Source: Neobacillus sp. PS3-12
GTDB taxonomy: Bacteria > Bacillota > Bacilli > Bacillales > Cytobacillaceae
Direction of reading: 5' to 3'
Length of the DNA stretch: 64,000 nucleotides
NCBI RefSeq assembly: GCF_030915385.1
Contig: NZ_CP133268.1
Span: 4,128,001 to 4,192,000 of the forward strand
Of this stretch, positions 28,363 to 38,993 are shown piece after piece. The first letter of the stretch is position 1, and every line of letters begins with the position of its first letter. The position numbers and the translations under genes were made by a program. The notes under the pieces were generated by a model. That model did no database searches. It saw only the letters and a list, made by a program, of their open reading frames with translations, and was not told where the DNA came from.

Positions 28363-28378
28363 GAACTGGGCTTTTTTT
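28350..28378. terminator. Bidirectional terminator between 28-kb gene and ylaJ
   Basis: AAAAAAGCC / GGCTTTTTT stem, overlapping the stop codon at 28362 and reaching the ylaJ stop region. Confidence 0.8.
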
Positions 28379-28970
28379 ATTGCTTTGATTTCTGGTGGTT
28401 CGATTGTTCTTCTTGCTTTTGGTTTAAATTCTTTCTTTCATTTTCCGTAAGTTTACTCTTTTGATCTTCTGTTCCTGTTTTAGGTGTAGGATTTAATAAA
28501 TTCCCTGGAATCTCAGGCATAAGCCTTCCGGCAACCTCTGCGAGTTGATTCATGATTCCTTGAATAGGTTTTCCTCTTTGAATTTCGGTAGAAATATCTT
28601 TTAACCGTTGGTATGTATCAGGATCTGCTATTACAACTGCATTTGCACCATTGGGATCTTTTCTTAAAGCTTCAGCCACTGAATACTTTATACTTCCGAC
28701 CTGGGAACGATCAATCTTGGCATTTACATCAATCCCAACAAGTGCATATCTCCCTAAAACCACGGCTGATGCATCATGCACATTAGGAATACTTGTAGCA
28801 AGCGTTACTAAATGCTTGGAAATCTCCTGCCCAGTTTTTCGATCTACGTTTTGGATATTACTGTTTTTTACGTTAACCGATTGTTGATTTACGTTATTAT
28901 GAATATTTTTATTTGTATTGCAGCCGCTTAAAATCAGAAAAACGACCACAGTCAGCAAGATTTTTTTCAT
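28377..28970 (-). CDS. ylaJ: YlaJ, YhcN/YlaJ-family sporulation lipoprotein
   Basis: 197 residues. The signal peptide ends in the lipobox LILSGC, giving a lipid-anchored protein. The middle holds the YhcN/YlaJ domain (about 40-140) and the C-terminus is a charged, Gln/Lys-rich tail. Family members are found in the spore inner membrane. Start ATG at 28970 has GGAGGTG 9 bases upstream; the upstream frame extension is not supported. Confidence 0.85.
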   Translation of the reverse strand: MKKILLTVVVFLILSGCNTNKNIHNNVNQQSVNVKNSNIQNVDRKTGQEISKHLVTLATSIPNVHDASAVVLGRYALVGIDVNAKIDRSQVGSIKYSVAEALRKDPNGANAVVIADPDTYQRLKDISTEIQRGKPIQGIMNQLAEVAGRLMPEIPGNLLNPTPKTGTEDQKSKLTENERKNLNQKQEEQSNHQKSKQ

Positions 28971-29133
28971 TATTTCAGACACCTCCGCAATGAAGCACAA
29001 CTAATTGACTTTATTGTGTGGATTTTCGTCTATCTTTATTCCAATAAACATATATTTTACCAAAGTCCTATCTAGCAAAAGGATTTGTTCTTCCACTGTA
29101 GGATCTATATTAAGAGAAGCGGGAGGCATCGGA

Positions 29134-30462
29134 TTGAGTAAAATTTATGTTTTAGATACAAACGTCTTGTTACAAGACCCGTATTCCATTTTCTCTTTTG
29201 AAGACAATGAGGTTGTGATTCCGGCAGTTGTCCTAGAAGAAGTGGACTCCAAAAAAAGATATATGGATGAGATTGGAAGAAATGCAAGGCATGTATCCAG
29301 ATTAATTGATAATTTAAGGGAAACAGGAAAATTACATGAAAAAATCCCGCTGGAAAATGGTGGTTCTTTAAGAATTGAATTAAACCACCGATCATTTCAT
29401 GAACTGCAGGACATATTCATCGAAAAAACGAACGATAATCGAATTCTTGCAGTTGCAAAGAATTTATACTTAGAGGAACAGACGAAGGAAGAAGGGAAAA
29501 AAGTTATTCTTGTTAGTAAAGATGCTCTCGTTCGGGTAAAAGCTGATGCAATAGGTCTGTATGCGGAGGACTTTTTAAGCGACCGTGTCGTCGAGGTCGA
29601 TCATATTTATACTGGTTTTATAGAGGTATATCTGCAAGTGGATCTTTTGAACCGTTTTTATGAAAAAGGAGAGCTCTCCCTTTCAGAAATTGCCAATCAC
29701 CCGTTTTATCCATATCAATATTTAATAATGAAAGATGCGTTGGGGGGATCTGCTTCAGCACTCGGTATGGTGGATAAATCCAGTAAAAAGGTTAAGAAAT
29801 TATCAATCAATCAAGAGCATGTTTGGGGGATCAATTCAAGAAATGTCCAGCAAACGATGGCAATTGAATTATTATTACGCAGAGATATCCCGCTTGTCAC
29901 TTTAATTGGAAAAGCTGGTACGGGAAAAACCTTGTTAGCACTTGCTTCGGGGTTATTGCAAACGGAGGATTTTAGGGTATATAAGAAGTTGCTTGTTGCA
30001 AGGCCAATCGTTCCGGTAGGGAAGGATTTGGGCTATTTGCCAGGAGAAAAACAAGAAAAGCTGCGACCGTGGATGCAGCCAATCTATGATAATCTCGAGT
30101 TTCTATTTAATACAAAAAAACCGGGTGAACTAGATGCTATTTTAGCTGGAATGAGTTCAATCGAGGTTGAAGCTTTAACCTATATCCGCGGCAGAAGCCT
30201 CCCTGAGCAGTTTATTATTATTGATGAGGCACAAAACCTAACCAAACATGAAGTAAAAACGATTTTAACACGGGTTGGGGAGGGAAGTAAGATTGTATTA
30301 ATGGGTGATCCGGAACAAATTGACCATCCTTATTTAGATGCCTATAATAATGGACTAACTTATGTTGTTGAAAAATTTAAGGACCAAACCGTTTCAGGTC
30401 ACGTAAAGCTGTTAAAAGGGGAAAGATCTGGTTTAGCAAGATTGGCTGCTGATTTATTGTAA
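29134..30462 (+). CDS. ylaK: PhoH-family PIN-ATPase YlaK
   Basis: 442 residues, the B. subtilis YlaK length. An N-terminal PIN nuclease domain (VLDTNVLLQDP at residue 5) is fused to a PhoH ATPase with Walker A GKAGTGKT near 271 and the Walker B stretch IIDEAQN. PIN-PhoH proteins are RNA-acting helicase-nucleases. TTG at 29134 is chosen because GGGAGG lies upstream and the family N-terminus then matches; the frame is open back to 29005. Confidence 0.9.
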   Translation: MSKIYVLDTNVLLQDPYSIFSFEDNEVVIPAVVLEEVDSKKRYMDEIGRNARHVSRLIDNLRETGKLHEKIPLENGGSLRIELNHRSFHELQDIFIEKTNDNRILAVAKNLYLEEQTKEEGKKVILVSKDALVRVKADAIGLYAEDFLSDRVVEVDHIYTGFIEVYLQVDLLNRFYEKGELSLSEIANHPFYPYQYLIMKDALGGSASALGMVDKSSKKVKKLSINQEHVWGINSRNVQQTMAIELLLRRDIPLVTLIGKAGTGKTLLALASGLLQTEDFRVYKKLLVARPIVPVGKDLGYLPGEKQEKLRPWMQPIYDNLEFLFNTKKPGELDAILAGMSSIEVEALTYIRGRSLPEQFIIIDEAQNLTKHEVKTILTRVGEGSKIVLMGDPEQIDHPYLDAYNNGLTYVVEKFKDQTVSGHVKLLKGERSGLARLAADLL

Positions 30463-30468
30463 AAAACA

Positions 30469-30489
30469 ACGGGTGCAAATTGCACCCGT
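30469..30489. terminator. Terminator between ylaK and ylaL
   Basis: A 9-bp ACGGGTGCA / TGCACCCGT stem with a 3-nt loop. On the minus strand it ends TTGTTTTTT, so it mainly serves ylaL. Confidence 0.75.
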
Positions 30490-30493
30490 CTGG

Positions 30494-30991
30494 TTATTTA
30501 ACGATTAAAGCTGTTACATTTTTAATTGGATTATTTCGATTCGAGCCATCTTTATATAAAATGTGGATAGGTCCATCCTCTTTCAATGGCTTTCCGTTAT
30601 CTGAAAACTGGAAGATAAGGTCATAAGCGACCGAAAGCGGTACTTCAATTTCACCATCTATTGTTTGGATGATGAGTAGTTTTGCATCTTCACTAGGTTC
30701 CGCATTTTTTAGAAAAGGTTTAAAGGCAATTCCAAAAGTTCCGGTTAATACTTTTTCCTTTTCAAACTTTTTTTCAGCTTTCAATGTTGGAGGATATGTT
30801 GCGCCTTCAGTAATCTCTCGATCCCAATGCTTAGAGACTGCTTTCGTATATTCCTCCAATTCATCTATTTCTTGTTGCTCTTCATGAAAATAGGTATTTA
30901 AATCAATTCGGCGATCATCGAAAATCCATACTCCTGCGTCCACAGTAATGGGATACTTTACGTTTCCTGTTAATAAAAAAATTTCTGCCAT
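30494..30991 (-). CDS. ylaL: YlaL-like conserved protein
   Basis: 165 residues, soluble and acidic, starting MAEIFLLTGNVKYPITVDAG. Its position between ylaK and ylaN matches B. subtilis ylaL (about 157 aa). Annotations of YlaL as a peptidyl-prolyl isomerase exist, but I see no motif to support that. The start at 30991 has GGGGG upstream; the extension to 31015 lacks one. Confidence 0.75.
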   Translation of the reverse strand: MAEIFLLTGNVKYPITVDAGVWIFDDRRIDLNTYFHEEQQEIDELEEYTKAVSKHWDREITEGATYPPTLKAEKKFEKEKVLTGTFGIAFKPFLKNAEPSEDAKLLIIQTIDGEIEVPLSVAYDLIFQFSDNGKPLKEDGPIHILYKDGSNRNNPIKNVTALIVK

Positions 30992-31164
30992 TTCTAATTC
31001 CCCCGTTCTTAACACTATTAAAGTATAGCTTTTTTTCTGTTAATTGTCATTTCGCTGTTATTCTTCACCAAATAGGGAATGTACTTTAAATGTTCTTGCA
31101 ATTTTTATTATTTAAGGGTAAAATTTATAGATAGTTTAACAATCGCTCTCGAATGGGGGGATCA

Positions 31165-31449
31165 ATGTTGGCGTCTGGTACGATTGTGGATCATCAAGAA
31201 AAAGCTTTTGCTCTATTACAGGCTGACGCTGAAAAAATTTTAAGGCTTATCAAAGTTCAAATGGATAACCTCACGATGCCTCAATGTCCTCTGTATGAAG
31301 AGGTATTGGATACGCAAATGTTCGGATTATCTAGGGAAATTGATTTTGCTGCGCGGCTTGGACTAATTAATATGCTATCCGGGAAAGAAATTTTAGATAA
31401 ATTAGAAAGAGAGCTTTCTGCTCTTCATGAAGCCTCGATAAAAAAATAA
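31165..31449 (+). CDS. ylaN: YlaN, UPF0358 protein linked to iron homeostasis
   Basis: 94 residues (B. subtilis 93), all-helical, with the signature [20 protein letters not shown]. YlaN has been reported to bind Fe(II) and antagonise Fur in Firmicutes, and is needed under iron limitation. The ATG at 31165 follows GGGGGGATC; the ATG at 31153 overlaps that G run and is rejected. Confidence 0.9.
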   Translation: MLASGTIVDHQEKAFALLQADAEKILRLIKVQMDNLTMPQCPLYEEVLDTQMFGLSREIDFAARLGLINMLSGKEILDKLERELSALHEASIKK

Positions 31450-31452
31450 TGA

Positions 31453-31486
31453 AAAAAAACTCAAACAGGTTATTGTTTGAGTTTTT
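31453..31486 (+). terminator. Terminator after ylaN
   Basis: AAAAAACTCAAAC / GTTTGAGTTTTTT, a 13-bp stem with a T run built into the right arm. Confidence 0.87.
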
Positions 31487-31628
31487 TATTAAACCTTATT
31501 TTCATAATCTAATAAAAATTATAAATATGTTTATATTAATAGAAAAGTTCCTTTTCCTCAGGAATTCTAGGCAATAATCTTTTATAATAAAAACTAATGA
31601 ATAAATCCTAAAAATGAGGAAGAGATTG

Positions 31629-32834
31629 ATGATAAAGAAAATACTAAAATCCTATGATTATTCTTTGATAATCTCTATAATTCTGTTGTCTATTTTTGGT
31701 CTGGTAATGGTTTATAGCGCAAGTATGGCTTCAGCTGTCCAAAGATATGGTGTTAGTAGTGATTATTTTTATCAAAAACAAAAGCTATTTTTATTGGGCG
31801 CAGCATTTTTCTTTGTACTTTTTTCCGCTTTTCCTTATAAAGCAATGAAAAGTAATAAAATATTAGGACCAATGGTGTTTCTATCATTGATTGGTTTAGT
31901 ATTTCTTTTTATTTTTGGACATGTTGCCGGTAATGCTCAAAGTTGGTTTAGAATCGGATCATTTAGTCTTCAGCCCTCCGAATTTGTAAAACTTTGTGTC
32001 ATTATCTACCTAGCTGCCGTTTATGCTAAAAAGCAATCATATATTAATCAGTTCAATAATGGAGTCGTACCTCCATTAGCTTATTTACTCTTAGTCTGTG
32101 CTTTAATTGCGATACAGCCGGACTTCGGTACTGCTGGGATTATTGCACTAATAGCAGCAGCTATGATATTATCTTCAGGAATGAATTTTAAAAATTTTGC
32201 GAAACTTGTTATTATTGGTATGATAGTGTTATTACCTGTACTTTTGGTTCTTCAGGGACAGATTTTTTCAACGAAACGTGTCGATCGTATCTCTGTTTTA
32301 AAGGATCCCTTTGCTGTTGAGCAAACTTCCGGATATCATCTGGCTAATTCATATATTGCGATCGGTTCTGGTGGAGTAAATGGACTGGGATTAGGGCGAG
32401 GTATCGAAAAATTGGGTTATTTGCCGGAATCTCATACGGATTTTATTATGGCTGTAATAGCTGAAGAGCTTGGAGTATGGGGTGTCGGTTTTATCATTAT
32501 AGTATTGGGCTACATAGTGCTAAGAGGAATTTATATTTCCTTGCAATGTAAGGACCCGTTTGGAAGTCTGCTGGCTATTGGTATATCGAGTATGATCGGC
32601 ATCCAATCATTTGTTAACCTTGCAGGAGTATCAGGTGTGATCCCGCTGACGGGAGTACCACTTCCATTTATAAGCTATGGTGGCTCCTCTTTGATCCAAT
32701 TGGCAATTGCTACTGGCATTCTAGTTAATGTTTCCATGTTTGTTAATTATGAAAAAAAATATAAAAATAATACACAGGAACAGAAGAAACATTCAAGTAA
32801 ACACTCAGGGAATGTATTTCAGATTCGTACTTAG
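31629..32834 (+). CDS. ftsW: FtsW, septal peptidoglycan glycosyltransferase
   Basis: 401 residues, SEDS family with about ten membrane helices. It polymerises lipid II at the division septum together with PBP2B, whose gene begins at the right end of this window. Conserved SEDS stretches include ESHTDFIMAVIAEELG and a C-terminal PFISYGGSS. Start ATG at 31629 is preceded by GAGGAAGAG; the upstream ATG at 31614 lacks a ribosome site. Confidence 0.94.
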   Translation: MIKKILKSYDYSLIISIILLSIFGLVMVYSASMASAVQRYGVSSDYFYQKQKLFLLGAAFFFVLFSAFPYKAMKSNKILGPMVFLSLIGLVFLFIFGHVAGNAQSWFRIGSFSLQPSEFVKLCVIIYLAAVYAKKQSYINQFNNGVVPPLAYLLLVCALIAIQPDFGTAGIIALIAAAMILSSGMNFKNFAKLVIIGMIVLLPVLLVLQGQIFSTKRVDRISVLKDPFAVEQTSGYHLANSYIAIGSGGVNGLGLGRGIEKLGYLPESHTDFIMAVIAEELGVWGVGFIIIVLGYIVLRGIYISLQCKDPFGSLLAIGISSMIGIQSFVNLAGVSGVIPLTGVPLPFISYGGSSLIQLAIATGILVNVSMFVNYEKKYKNNTQEQKKHSSKHSGNVFQIRT

Positions 32835-32890
32835 CGCGCAGTTACTTTTTCTGTGCGTTTAATAAATGAGGGAGATTGAGGTGCTAAAAA

Positions 32891-35800
32891 TTGACAAGAA
32901 AAATTAATAAAGTGCTCGTTGCCAACAGAGGAGAAATTGCAATCCGTGTTTTTCGGGCATGTAGTGAATTGAACATCCGCACTGTGGCAATTTATTCTCG
33001 GGAAGATTCTGCTTCATATCATCGATATAAAGCCGACGAGGCTTACCTGGTTGGAGAAGGAAAAAAACCGATTGATGCTTATTTGGATATCGAGAACATT
33101 ATCGAAATCGCAAAGGAAAGATCAGTTGATGCCATTCATCCAGGATATGGATTCCTCTCTGAAAACATTCACTTTGCAAGACGATGTGAAGAGGAAGGCA
33201 TTATTTTTATTGGACCTAAAACAGAGCATCTGGATATGTTTGGAGATAAAGTAAAAGCAAGAACGCAAGCTGAACTTGCCCAAATTCCTGTTATTCCAGG
33301 AAGTGATGGTCCAGTCAAGAGTTGGCAAGAAGCAAAAGCGTTTGGAGAACATGTTGGGTTTCCAATTATGATTAAAGCAGCACTTGGCGGGGGCGGCCGT
33401 GGAATGAGAGCTGTTAAAGAGCCGGAGGAAGTTCAGGAAGCATTTGAACGGGCCAGCTCAGAAGCTAAAGCTGCGTTTGGAAATGATGAAGTATACATTG
33501 AAAAACTTATTGAAAATCCAAAGCATATTGAAGTTCAGATTATTGGTGATCAGCATGGGCACATTGTTCATTTATATGAACGGGATTGTTCAGTTCAACG
33601 CCGTCATCAAAAAGTGGTTGAGGTTGCTCCATGTGTGTCGATATCGAGTGATTTACGTGCAGAAATTTGTGATGCAGCCGTTAAATTAATGAAAAATGTT
33701 AACTATATCAATGCTGGGACAGTAGAATTCCTGGTTTCTGGTGAAGAGTTCTACTTTATCGAGGTAAACCCTCGTGTTCAAGTTGAACATACCATTACCG
33801 AAATGATTACAGGTATTGACATTGTCCAAACACAAATTTTAGTTGCTGAAGGTTATGATTTGCATAGTAAAACGGTTGGAGTTCCAGTTCAGGAACAGAT
33901 TCAATCTACTGGCTTTGCGATTCAGTGCCGAGTAACAACAGAAGATCCGTTAAATAACTTTATGCCGGATACTGGGAAAATAATGGCTTACCGCTCTGGC
34001 GGCGGCTTTGGTGTCCGACTCGATGCGGGAAATGCCTTTACTGGAAGTGTCATTACACCTTATTACGATTCCTTACTTGTGAAATTATCTACATTCGCCT
34101 TGAATTTTGAGCAAGCTGCTGCCAAGATGATGCGTAATTTACGCGAGTTTAGAATCAGGGGAATTAAAACGAATATTCCGTTTCTTGAGAATGTGGTGAA
34201 ACATCCAAAGTTTATTAAAGGTGAGTATGATACATCATTTATTGATTCAACACCTGAACTTTTCATGTTTCCAGTTAAAAAAGACCGCGGAACAAAAATG
34301 CTTAATTATATTGGAAATGTCACTGTAAATGGATTTCCTGGGGTTGAGAAGAAAAAACGCCCTGTTTTTTCAAAACCAAGAGTACCAAGATTAAAATATG
34401 ACATTGACTACAAGGATGGTACAAAACAGATCTTGACTGAAAAAGGTGCCGATGGACTTTTAAACTGGATAAAAGATCAGAAGCAAGTTTTATTAACTGA
34501 TACCACATTCAGGGATGCACATCAGTCACTCTTGGCGACACGAGTACGTACAAAGGACTTTGAACATATTGCGGAGCCTACTGCAAAACTCTTGCCAGAT
34601 TTATTTTCAGTAGAAATGTGGGGCGGAGCTACTTTCGATGTTGCTTATCGCTTCTTAAAAGAAGATCCATGGGACCGCCTGTTAAGTCTTCGAGAAAAAA
34701 TGCCGAACGTTTTGTTCCAAATGCTGTTTAGAGGGGCAAATGCAGTAGGTTATAAAAACTATCCAGACAACGTAATTAGAGATTTTATTGAGAAATCTGC
34801 TTATAGCGGTATTGACGTGTTTCGTATTTTTGATAGCTTAAACTGGGTAAAAGGAATGGAAACAGCAATTGATGCAGTCCGCGGGACGGGGAAAATTGCT
34901 GAGGCTGCCATTTGTTATACCGGGGATATATTGGATCCAACAAGAGTAAAGTATAATTTGAATTATTACAAAACCCTGGCAAGAGAACTGGAGTCCCAGG
35001 GTGCTCATATTTTAGCCATTAAAGATATGGCAGGACTTCTAAAACCTGAGGCAGCTTACCAGCTTGTTTCCGAGTTAAAAGATTCCATTGATATCCCAAT
35101 CCATCTGCATACACATGATACGAGCGGAAATGGTGTCTTCACCTATGCAAGAGCCATTGAGGCGGGAGTAGACATAGTTGATGTTGCGGTAAGTTCGATG
35201 GCAGGATTAACCTCGCAGCCAAGCGCAAACTCACTCTATTATGCGCTTGTAGGAAATAAACGCAGACCTGATGTCAGAATTGATGCACTTGAACAACTTT
35301 CTCATTATTGGGAGGATGTTCGTGAGTACTACCGTGATTTTGAAAGTGGTATGAAAGCACCACATACAGAAGTTTATCAACATGAAATGCCTGGAGGACA
35401 GTATAGCAATCTTCAGCAGCAGGCAAAAGCTGTTGGCCTTGGAGAACGCTGGGATGAAGTGAAAACAATGTACGCTCGGGTTAACCAAATGTTTGGTGAT
35501 ATTGTAAAAGTTACTCCATCCTCAAAAGTTGTCGGAGACATGGCTCTCTTTATGGTGCAAAATGAGTTAACAGAGGAAGAAGTTTTACAACGAGGAAATT
35601 CACTCGATTTTCCTGACTCTGTGGTTGAACTATTTCAGGGTTATCTAGGTCAGCCTCATGGAGGATTCCCAGAAGAACTTCAAAAGGTCATTTTAAAAGA
35701 TCGTAAGCCTTTGGAAGTAAGACCTGGAGAGTTACTTGAGCCAGTTGATTTTAAATCTTTACGAGATGAGCTATTTAATGAATTGGGAAGACCTGTTACC

Positions 35801-36331
35801 AGTTTCGAGGTAATTGCATATGCGCTATATCCTAAGGTATTTATGGAGTATAGTAAAACAGTTGAGCTGTATGGAAATTTATCAGTACTCGATACACCAA
35901 CATTTTTATATGGTTTGCGGTTAGGTGAAGAGATTGAAATTGAAATCGAAACAGGGAAAACACTTATGGTTAAGCTGGTTTCTGTTGGACATCCGCAGCC
36001 TGATGGTACAAGAGTCGTTTACTTTGAGCTAAATGGACAACCGCGTGAAGTGGTAATCAAAGATGAAAACATAAAATCAACCGTGCAAACAAGAATTAAG
36101 GCAGATCCAAAAAATCCACATCATATTGCAGCATCAATGCCGGGAACAGTCCTAAAAGTTCTTGTCGAAAAAGGAGAAAAAGTGGAGCGCGGCGACCATT
36201 TAATGATTACTGAGGCTATGAAGATGGAAACAACCGTTCAAGCTACTTTTTCTGGTGTTGTTAAGGATTTATATGTGGCAAATGGTGATGCTATTCAAAC
36301 AGGAGACTTATTAATAGAACTTTCTGAGTAA
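32891..36331 (+). CDS. pycA: Pyruvate carboxylase
   Basis: 1146 residues. Biotin carboxylase (1-450, ATP-grasp with GGGGRGMRAV), carboxyltransferase (about 530-800, DTTFRDAHQSLLATR), the allosteric/tetramerisation region, and a C-terminal biotinyl domain with EAMKMET (Lys carries biotin). It makes oxaloacetate from pyruvate, replenishing the TCA cycle. In B. subtilis it is stimulated by DarB, itself controlled by c-di-AMP. Start is TTG with GAGGTG 7 bases upstream. Confidence 0.97.
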   Translation: MTRKINKVLVANRGEIAIRVFRACSELNIRTVAIYSREDSASYHRYKADEAYLVGEGKKPIDAYLDIENIIEIAKERSVDAIHPGYGFLSENIHFARRCEEEGIIFIGPKTEHLDMFGDKVKARTQAELAQIPVIPGSDGPVKSWQEAKAFGEHVGFPIMIKAALGGGGRGMRAVKEPEEVQEAFERASSEAKAAFGNDEVYIEKLIENPKHIEVQIIGDQHGHIVHLYERDCSVQRRHQKVVEVAPCVSISSDLRAEICDAAVKLMKNVNYINAGTVEFLVSGEEFYFIEVNPRVQVEHTITEMITGIDIVQTQILVAEGYDLHSKTVGVPVQEQIQSTGFAIQCRVTTEDPLNNFMPDTGKIMAYRSGGGFGVRLDAGNAFTGSVITPYYDSLLVKLSTFALNFEQAAAKMMRNLREFRIRGIKTNIPFLENVVKHPKFIKGEYDTSFIDSTPELFMFPVKKDRGTKMLNYIGNVTVNGFPGVEKKKRPVFSKPRVPRLKYDIDYKDGTKQILTEKGADGLLNWIKDQKQVLLTDTTFRDAHQSLLATRVRTKDFEHIAEPTAKLLPDLFSVEMWGGATFDVAYRFLKEDPWDRLLSLREKMPNVLFQMLFRGANAVGYKNYPDNVIRDFIEKSAYSGIDVFRIFDSLNWVKGMETAIDAVRGTGKIAEAAICYTGDILDPTRVKYNLNYYKTLARELESQGAHILAIKDMAGLLKPEAAYQLVSELKDSIDIPIHLHTHDTSGNGVFTYARAIEAGVDIVDVAVSSMAGLTSQPSANSLYYALVGNKRRPDVRIDALEQLSHYWEDVREYYRDFESGMKAPHTEVYQHEMPGGQYSNLQQQAKAVGLGERWDEVKTMYARVNQMFGDIVKVTPSSKVVGDMALFMVQNELTEEEVLQRGNSLDFPDSVVELFQGYLGQPHGGFPEELQKVILKDRKPLEVRPGELLEPVDFKSLRDELFNELGRPVTSFEVIAYALYPKVFMEYSKTVELYGNLSVLDTPTFLYGLRLGEEIEIEIETGKTLMVKLVSVGHPQPDGTRVVYFELNGQPREVVIKDENIKSTVQTRIKADPKNPHHIAASMPGTVLKVLVEKGEKVERGDHLMITEAMKMETTVQATFSGVVKDLYVANGDAIQTGDLLIELSE

Positions 36332-36360
36332 TAATAGTAAATAGGAATGGAATAAATATA

Positions 36361-36391
36361 AAATAGCTGCCGAAATTCGGCAGCTATTTTT
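36361..36391. terminator. Bidirectional terminator between pycA and ctaA
   Basis: A perfect 14-bp stem AAATAGCTGCCGAA / TTCGGCAGCTATTT with flanking T and A runs. Confidence 0.88.
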
Positions 36392-37295
36392 ACGATGATT
36401 TTTTTGACCTGGAATAAAGCAGAAGAAAATAGCTCAAAACACCAAATAAGCAGGTGATAAAGAAAGCATGTAAAAGAGCAATATAGAGATTTAACTTAGT
36501 AAAGATAATCAGTGCTCCTGCGACAACTTGGAGGCTTACTAGACAAAGAGCAATGATCCATCCCCAGTAGAGAACTTTTTGATGTCGATAATGCTTAATC
36601 GTCATACCCGTGATATAGGCAATCCAAATAAAAATTAGCCCTGCAGCTGCACGGTGCCCCATCTGTACCCATTCATAAATATTTTCTGGTAAGACAGGAG
36701 AATTGTTAATACACAATGGCCAATCACGGCATACAAGACTTGCCTTCGTATGTCGAACAAGTGCACCTGTATAAATGACGATATAACTATAGATAGAAAC
36801 GAAAACAATATGACGGCCCATTCTTTTATCGATCACTAACTGATCAGCTTCAAATTTTCTATCGACTTCAAAGATGAGAAGTGTCAATAAGAAGAGAGAG
36901 GCAAAAGATATAAGGGAAATTCCAAAATGAAGTGCCAGGACAAAACCTGATTGTCCCCACAAAACAGCTGCAGCTCCAATCAATCCTTGTAATATAAGAA
37001 AGAAAAATGATAGAAATGATAGAAACTTGGTCTCCCTAATATAACCAATTTCCTTCCAAGTCCAAATGGATAGAATTAGTACCATTACCCCTTCTGTTCC
37101 CGAAACAATTCTGTGTGCAAGTTCAATGATTAACTCTGGAGTAATATGTTGCGGCAGTACTTGGCCATGGCAAAGTGGCCAAGACCTTCCGCATCCCATT
37201 CCCGAACCTGTTTTTGATACAAGTGCACCACCAATCAAAACAAAAAACATGCCAATAGTAGTTGCAACTGCAAACCATTTTAAAGAACGCCGCAA
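36390..37295 (-). CDS. ctaA: Heme A synthase CtaA
   Basis: 301 residues with eight membrane helices. It oxidises the C8 methyl group of heme O to make heme A. Conserved residues include the paired cysteines in GCGRSWPLC (near residue 35) and the heme-ligand histidines in HRIVSG and MGHRAAAG. Divergent from ctaBCDEFG, the same arrangement as B. subtilis. Confidence 0.95.
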   Translation of the reverse strand: MRRSLKWFAVATTIGMFFVLIGGALVSKTGSGMGCGRSWPLCHGQVLPQHITPELIIELAHRIVSGTEGVMVLILSIWTWKEIGYIRETKFLSFLSFFFLILQGLIGAAAVLWGQSGFVLALHFGISLISFASLFLLTLLIFEVDRKFEADQLVIDKRMGRHIVFVSIYSYIVIYTGALVRHTKASLVCRDWPLCINNSPVLPENIYEWVQMGHRAAAGLIFIWIAYITGMTIKHYRHQKVLYWGWIIALCLVSLQVVAGALIIFTKLNLYIALLHAFFITCLFGVLSYFLLLYSRSKKSS

Positions 37296-37953
37296 AAAAT
37301 ATCACCTTCTTTGTAAATATCAACCATTTTATCTCTTTAAACTAAGATTAGTCAAAGTGCCACAGTAATCTGTTTGATAAACGGCCGTTTCGTATTCCTT
37401 TTTTAGTTCAAAAATTTGTCATTGGATAAACTTGTCAGTATAATGAAGTACATCCATATCATATCGAATTATTTTAAAAATGAACAGAATTTTAGAATGA
37501 TTGCGAAAAAACAATTTCTGTGAATTTTTAACTATTGTTATAGTGAAAAACTTGATAAAGAAATTTCTATTAATTTGGATATAATATTTAAAATGGAATT
37601 ATTTGTTGATTTATAACGATATAATGAATGAAAAGGTGAGAGTATTAATGTCACATATAATTCACAATTAATAGTTCTAATTTGGAGAAAATAATGGAAG
37701 ATATCCCAATTTGTCGCAATTTGGAGTATCTTTATTCAAAAAAAATTCACAAAAACATTAAAAAATGTGATTTAATATACAGAGAAAGTGTTTTTGGGCA
37801 ATATACATTTGGTAGCCTTTTTTTACTAAAAATCATAAGACTATTAATTTTCAATGAACACGAAAAAGACTGTTTACATAGTTAAAAAACTTTTAATTTT
37901 CAACTTTTAAATTCTTTAAAAAATATTGTCTTATTGACTCTGGAGGGAAGCAA
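37296..37953. promoter_or_regulatory. ctaA-ctaB divergent control region with ResD-like motifs
   Basis: A 658-bp AT-rich gap between divergent heme A genes. Sequences resembling the ResD motif TTTGTGAAT occur at 37517-37525 (TCTGTGAAT) and, reversed, at 37660-37668 (ATTCACAAT) and 37745-37753 (ATTCACAAA, exact complement). ResD controls ctaA in B. subtilis, but such AT-rich words also arise by chance. No convincing gene lies here. Confidence 0.4.
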
Positions 37954-38892
37954 ATGTCTAATTCAAAGATTTATCCCGGCACACAGCTAAATAGTGATAC
38001 AGCCAGCATACAGGTTGATATAGAAAAAACATCTTTTATTAAAGACTTTTTGGCTTTAATTAAAATTGGAATTGTTAACTCAAATCTGATCACAACATTT
38101 ACGGGGTTGTGGCTGGCTCTTCATTTTACTGGTCAAAGTTTTCTAAAGAATCTTGATATTGTCTTTTTTACTGTTGCAGGCTCCTCACTAATCATTGCTG
38201 GTTCATGCAGTATTAATAATTTTATCGACCGTGATATTGACCCGCTCATGGAAAGAACAAAAGGGCGCCCGACGGTTACTGGTAAATTCCTTCCTACTAA
38301 AGTTCTTTTTTTAGGTATTCTCTTAATAGGATTAGGGACATTATTTTTAATGTTTACCAATATAACAGCGGCGATCATTGGAATGATTGGCGTATTTAGC
38401 TATATATTTCTATATACAATGTGGTCCAAAAGACAACTTGTTTCTAATACTATTATTGGGAGTATCTCAGGTGCTGTCCCTCCATTAATTGGCTGGGCAG
38501 CTGTTGATCCACACCTTGGTTCTGTTGCATGGTCATTGTTTTTGGTCATGTTTATTTGGCAGCCGCCGCATTTTTATGCTCTTGCAATGAGAAGAGCAGA
38601 GGAGTACCGTGCAGCTGGTATTCCTATGCTTCCTGTTGTAAAAGGTTTTAAAACGACGAAAAAACATATTCTTGTTTGGGTAGCGGCCTTGCTTCCGCTT
38701 CCGTTTTTGCTTACCTCATTAGGAATCCCATTTCTAATTCTTGCTACTGTTTTAAACATAGGCTGGCTTGCGTTAGGAATTTTAGGATATAAGATTAAAG
38801 ATGATATTAAATGGGCAAAACTGATGTTTGTCTATTCACTGCAATATTTAACTATTATATTTGTTGCTATGGTGATAGTTACTTTAGTTTAA
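37954..38892 (+). CDS. ctaB: Protoheme IX farnesyltransferase (heme O synthase)
   Basis: 312 residues, UbiA prenyltransferase family with about nine helices. It adds a farnesyl chain to heme B, giving the substrate for CtaA. The first Asp-rich motif is [19 protein letters not shown] and the second region includes [15 protein letters not shown]. Start follows GGAGGG. First gene of the ctaBCDEFG run. Confidence 0.95.
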   Translation: MSNSKIYPGTQLNSDTASIQVDIEKTSFIKDFLALIKIGIVNSNLITTFTGLWLALHFTGQSFLKNLDIVFFTVAGSSLIIAGSCSINNFIDRDIDPLMERTKGRPTVTGKFLPTKVLFLGILLIGLGTLFLMFTNITAAIIGMIGVFSYIFLYTMWSKRQLVSNTIIGSISGAVPPLIGWAAVDPHLGSVAWSLFLVMFIWQPPHFYALAMRRAEEYRAAGIPMLPVVKGFKTTKKHILVWVAALLPLPFLLTSLGIPFLILATVLNIGWLALGILGYKIKDDIKWAKLMFVYSLQYLTIIFVAMVIVTLV

Positions 38893-38993
38893 TTTGCCGT
38901 GGGTTTTATAGAATATTAGCTATAAAATCCTTAATACATTTTTGATCTACAATGGGAAAGAAATTTTTTTGCGAAAGAGGGGTATGTTTAAGC

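Noticed and set aside
37682..37885. 67-codon frame in the ctaA-ctaB gap
   Set aside because: The sequence is very AT-rich, starts from TTG or a weakly served ATG, shows no family resemblance, and overlaps ResD-like words; probably chance.
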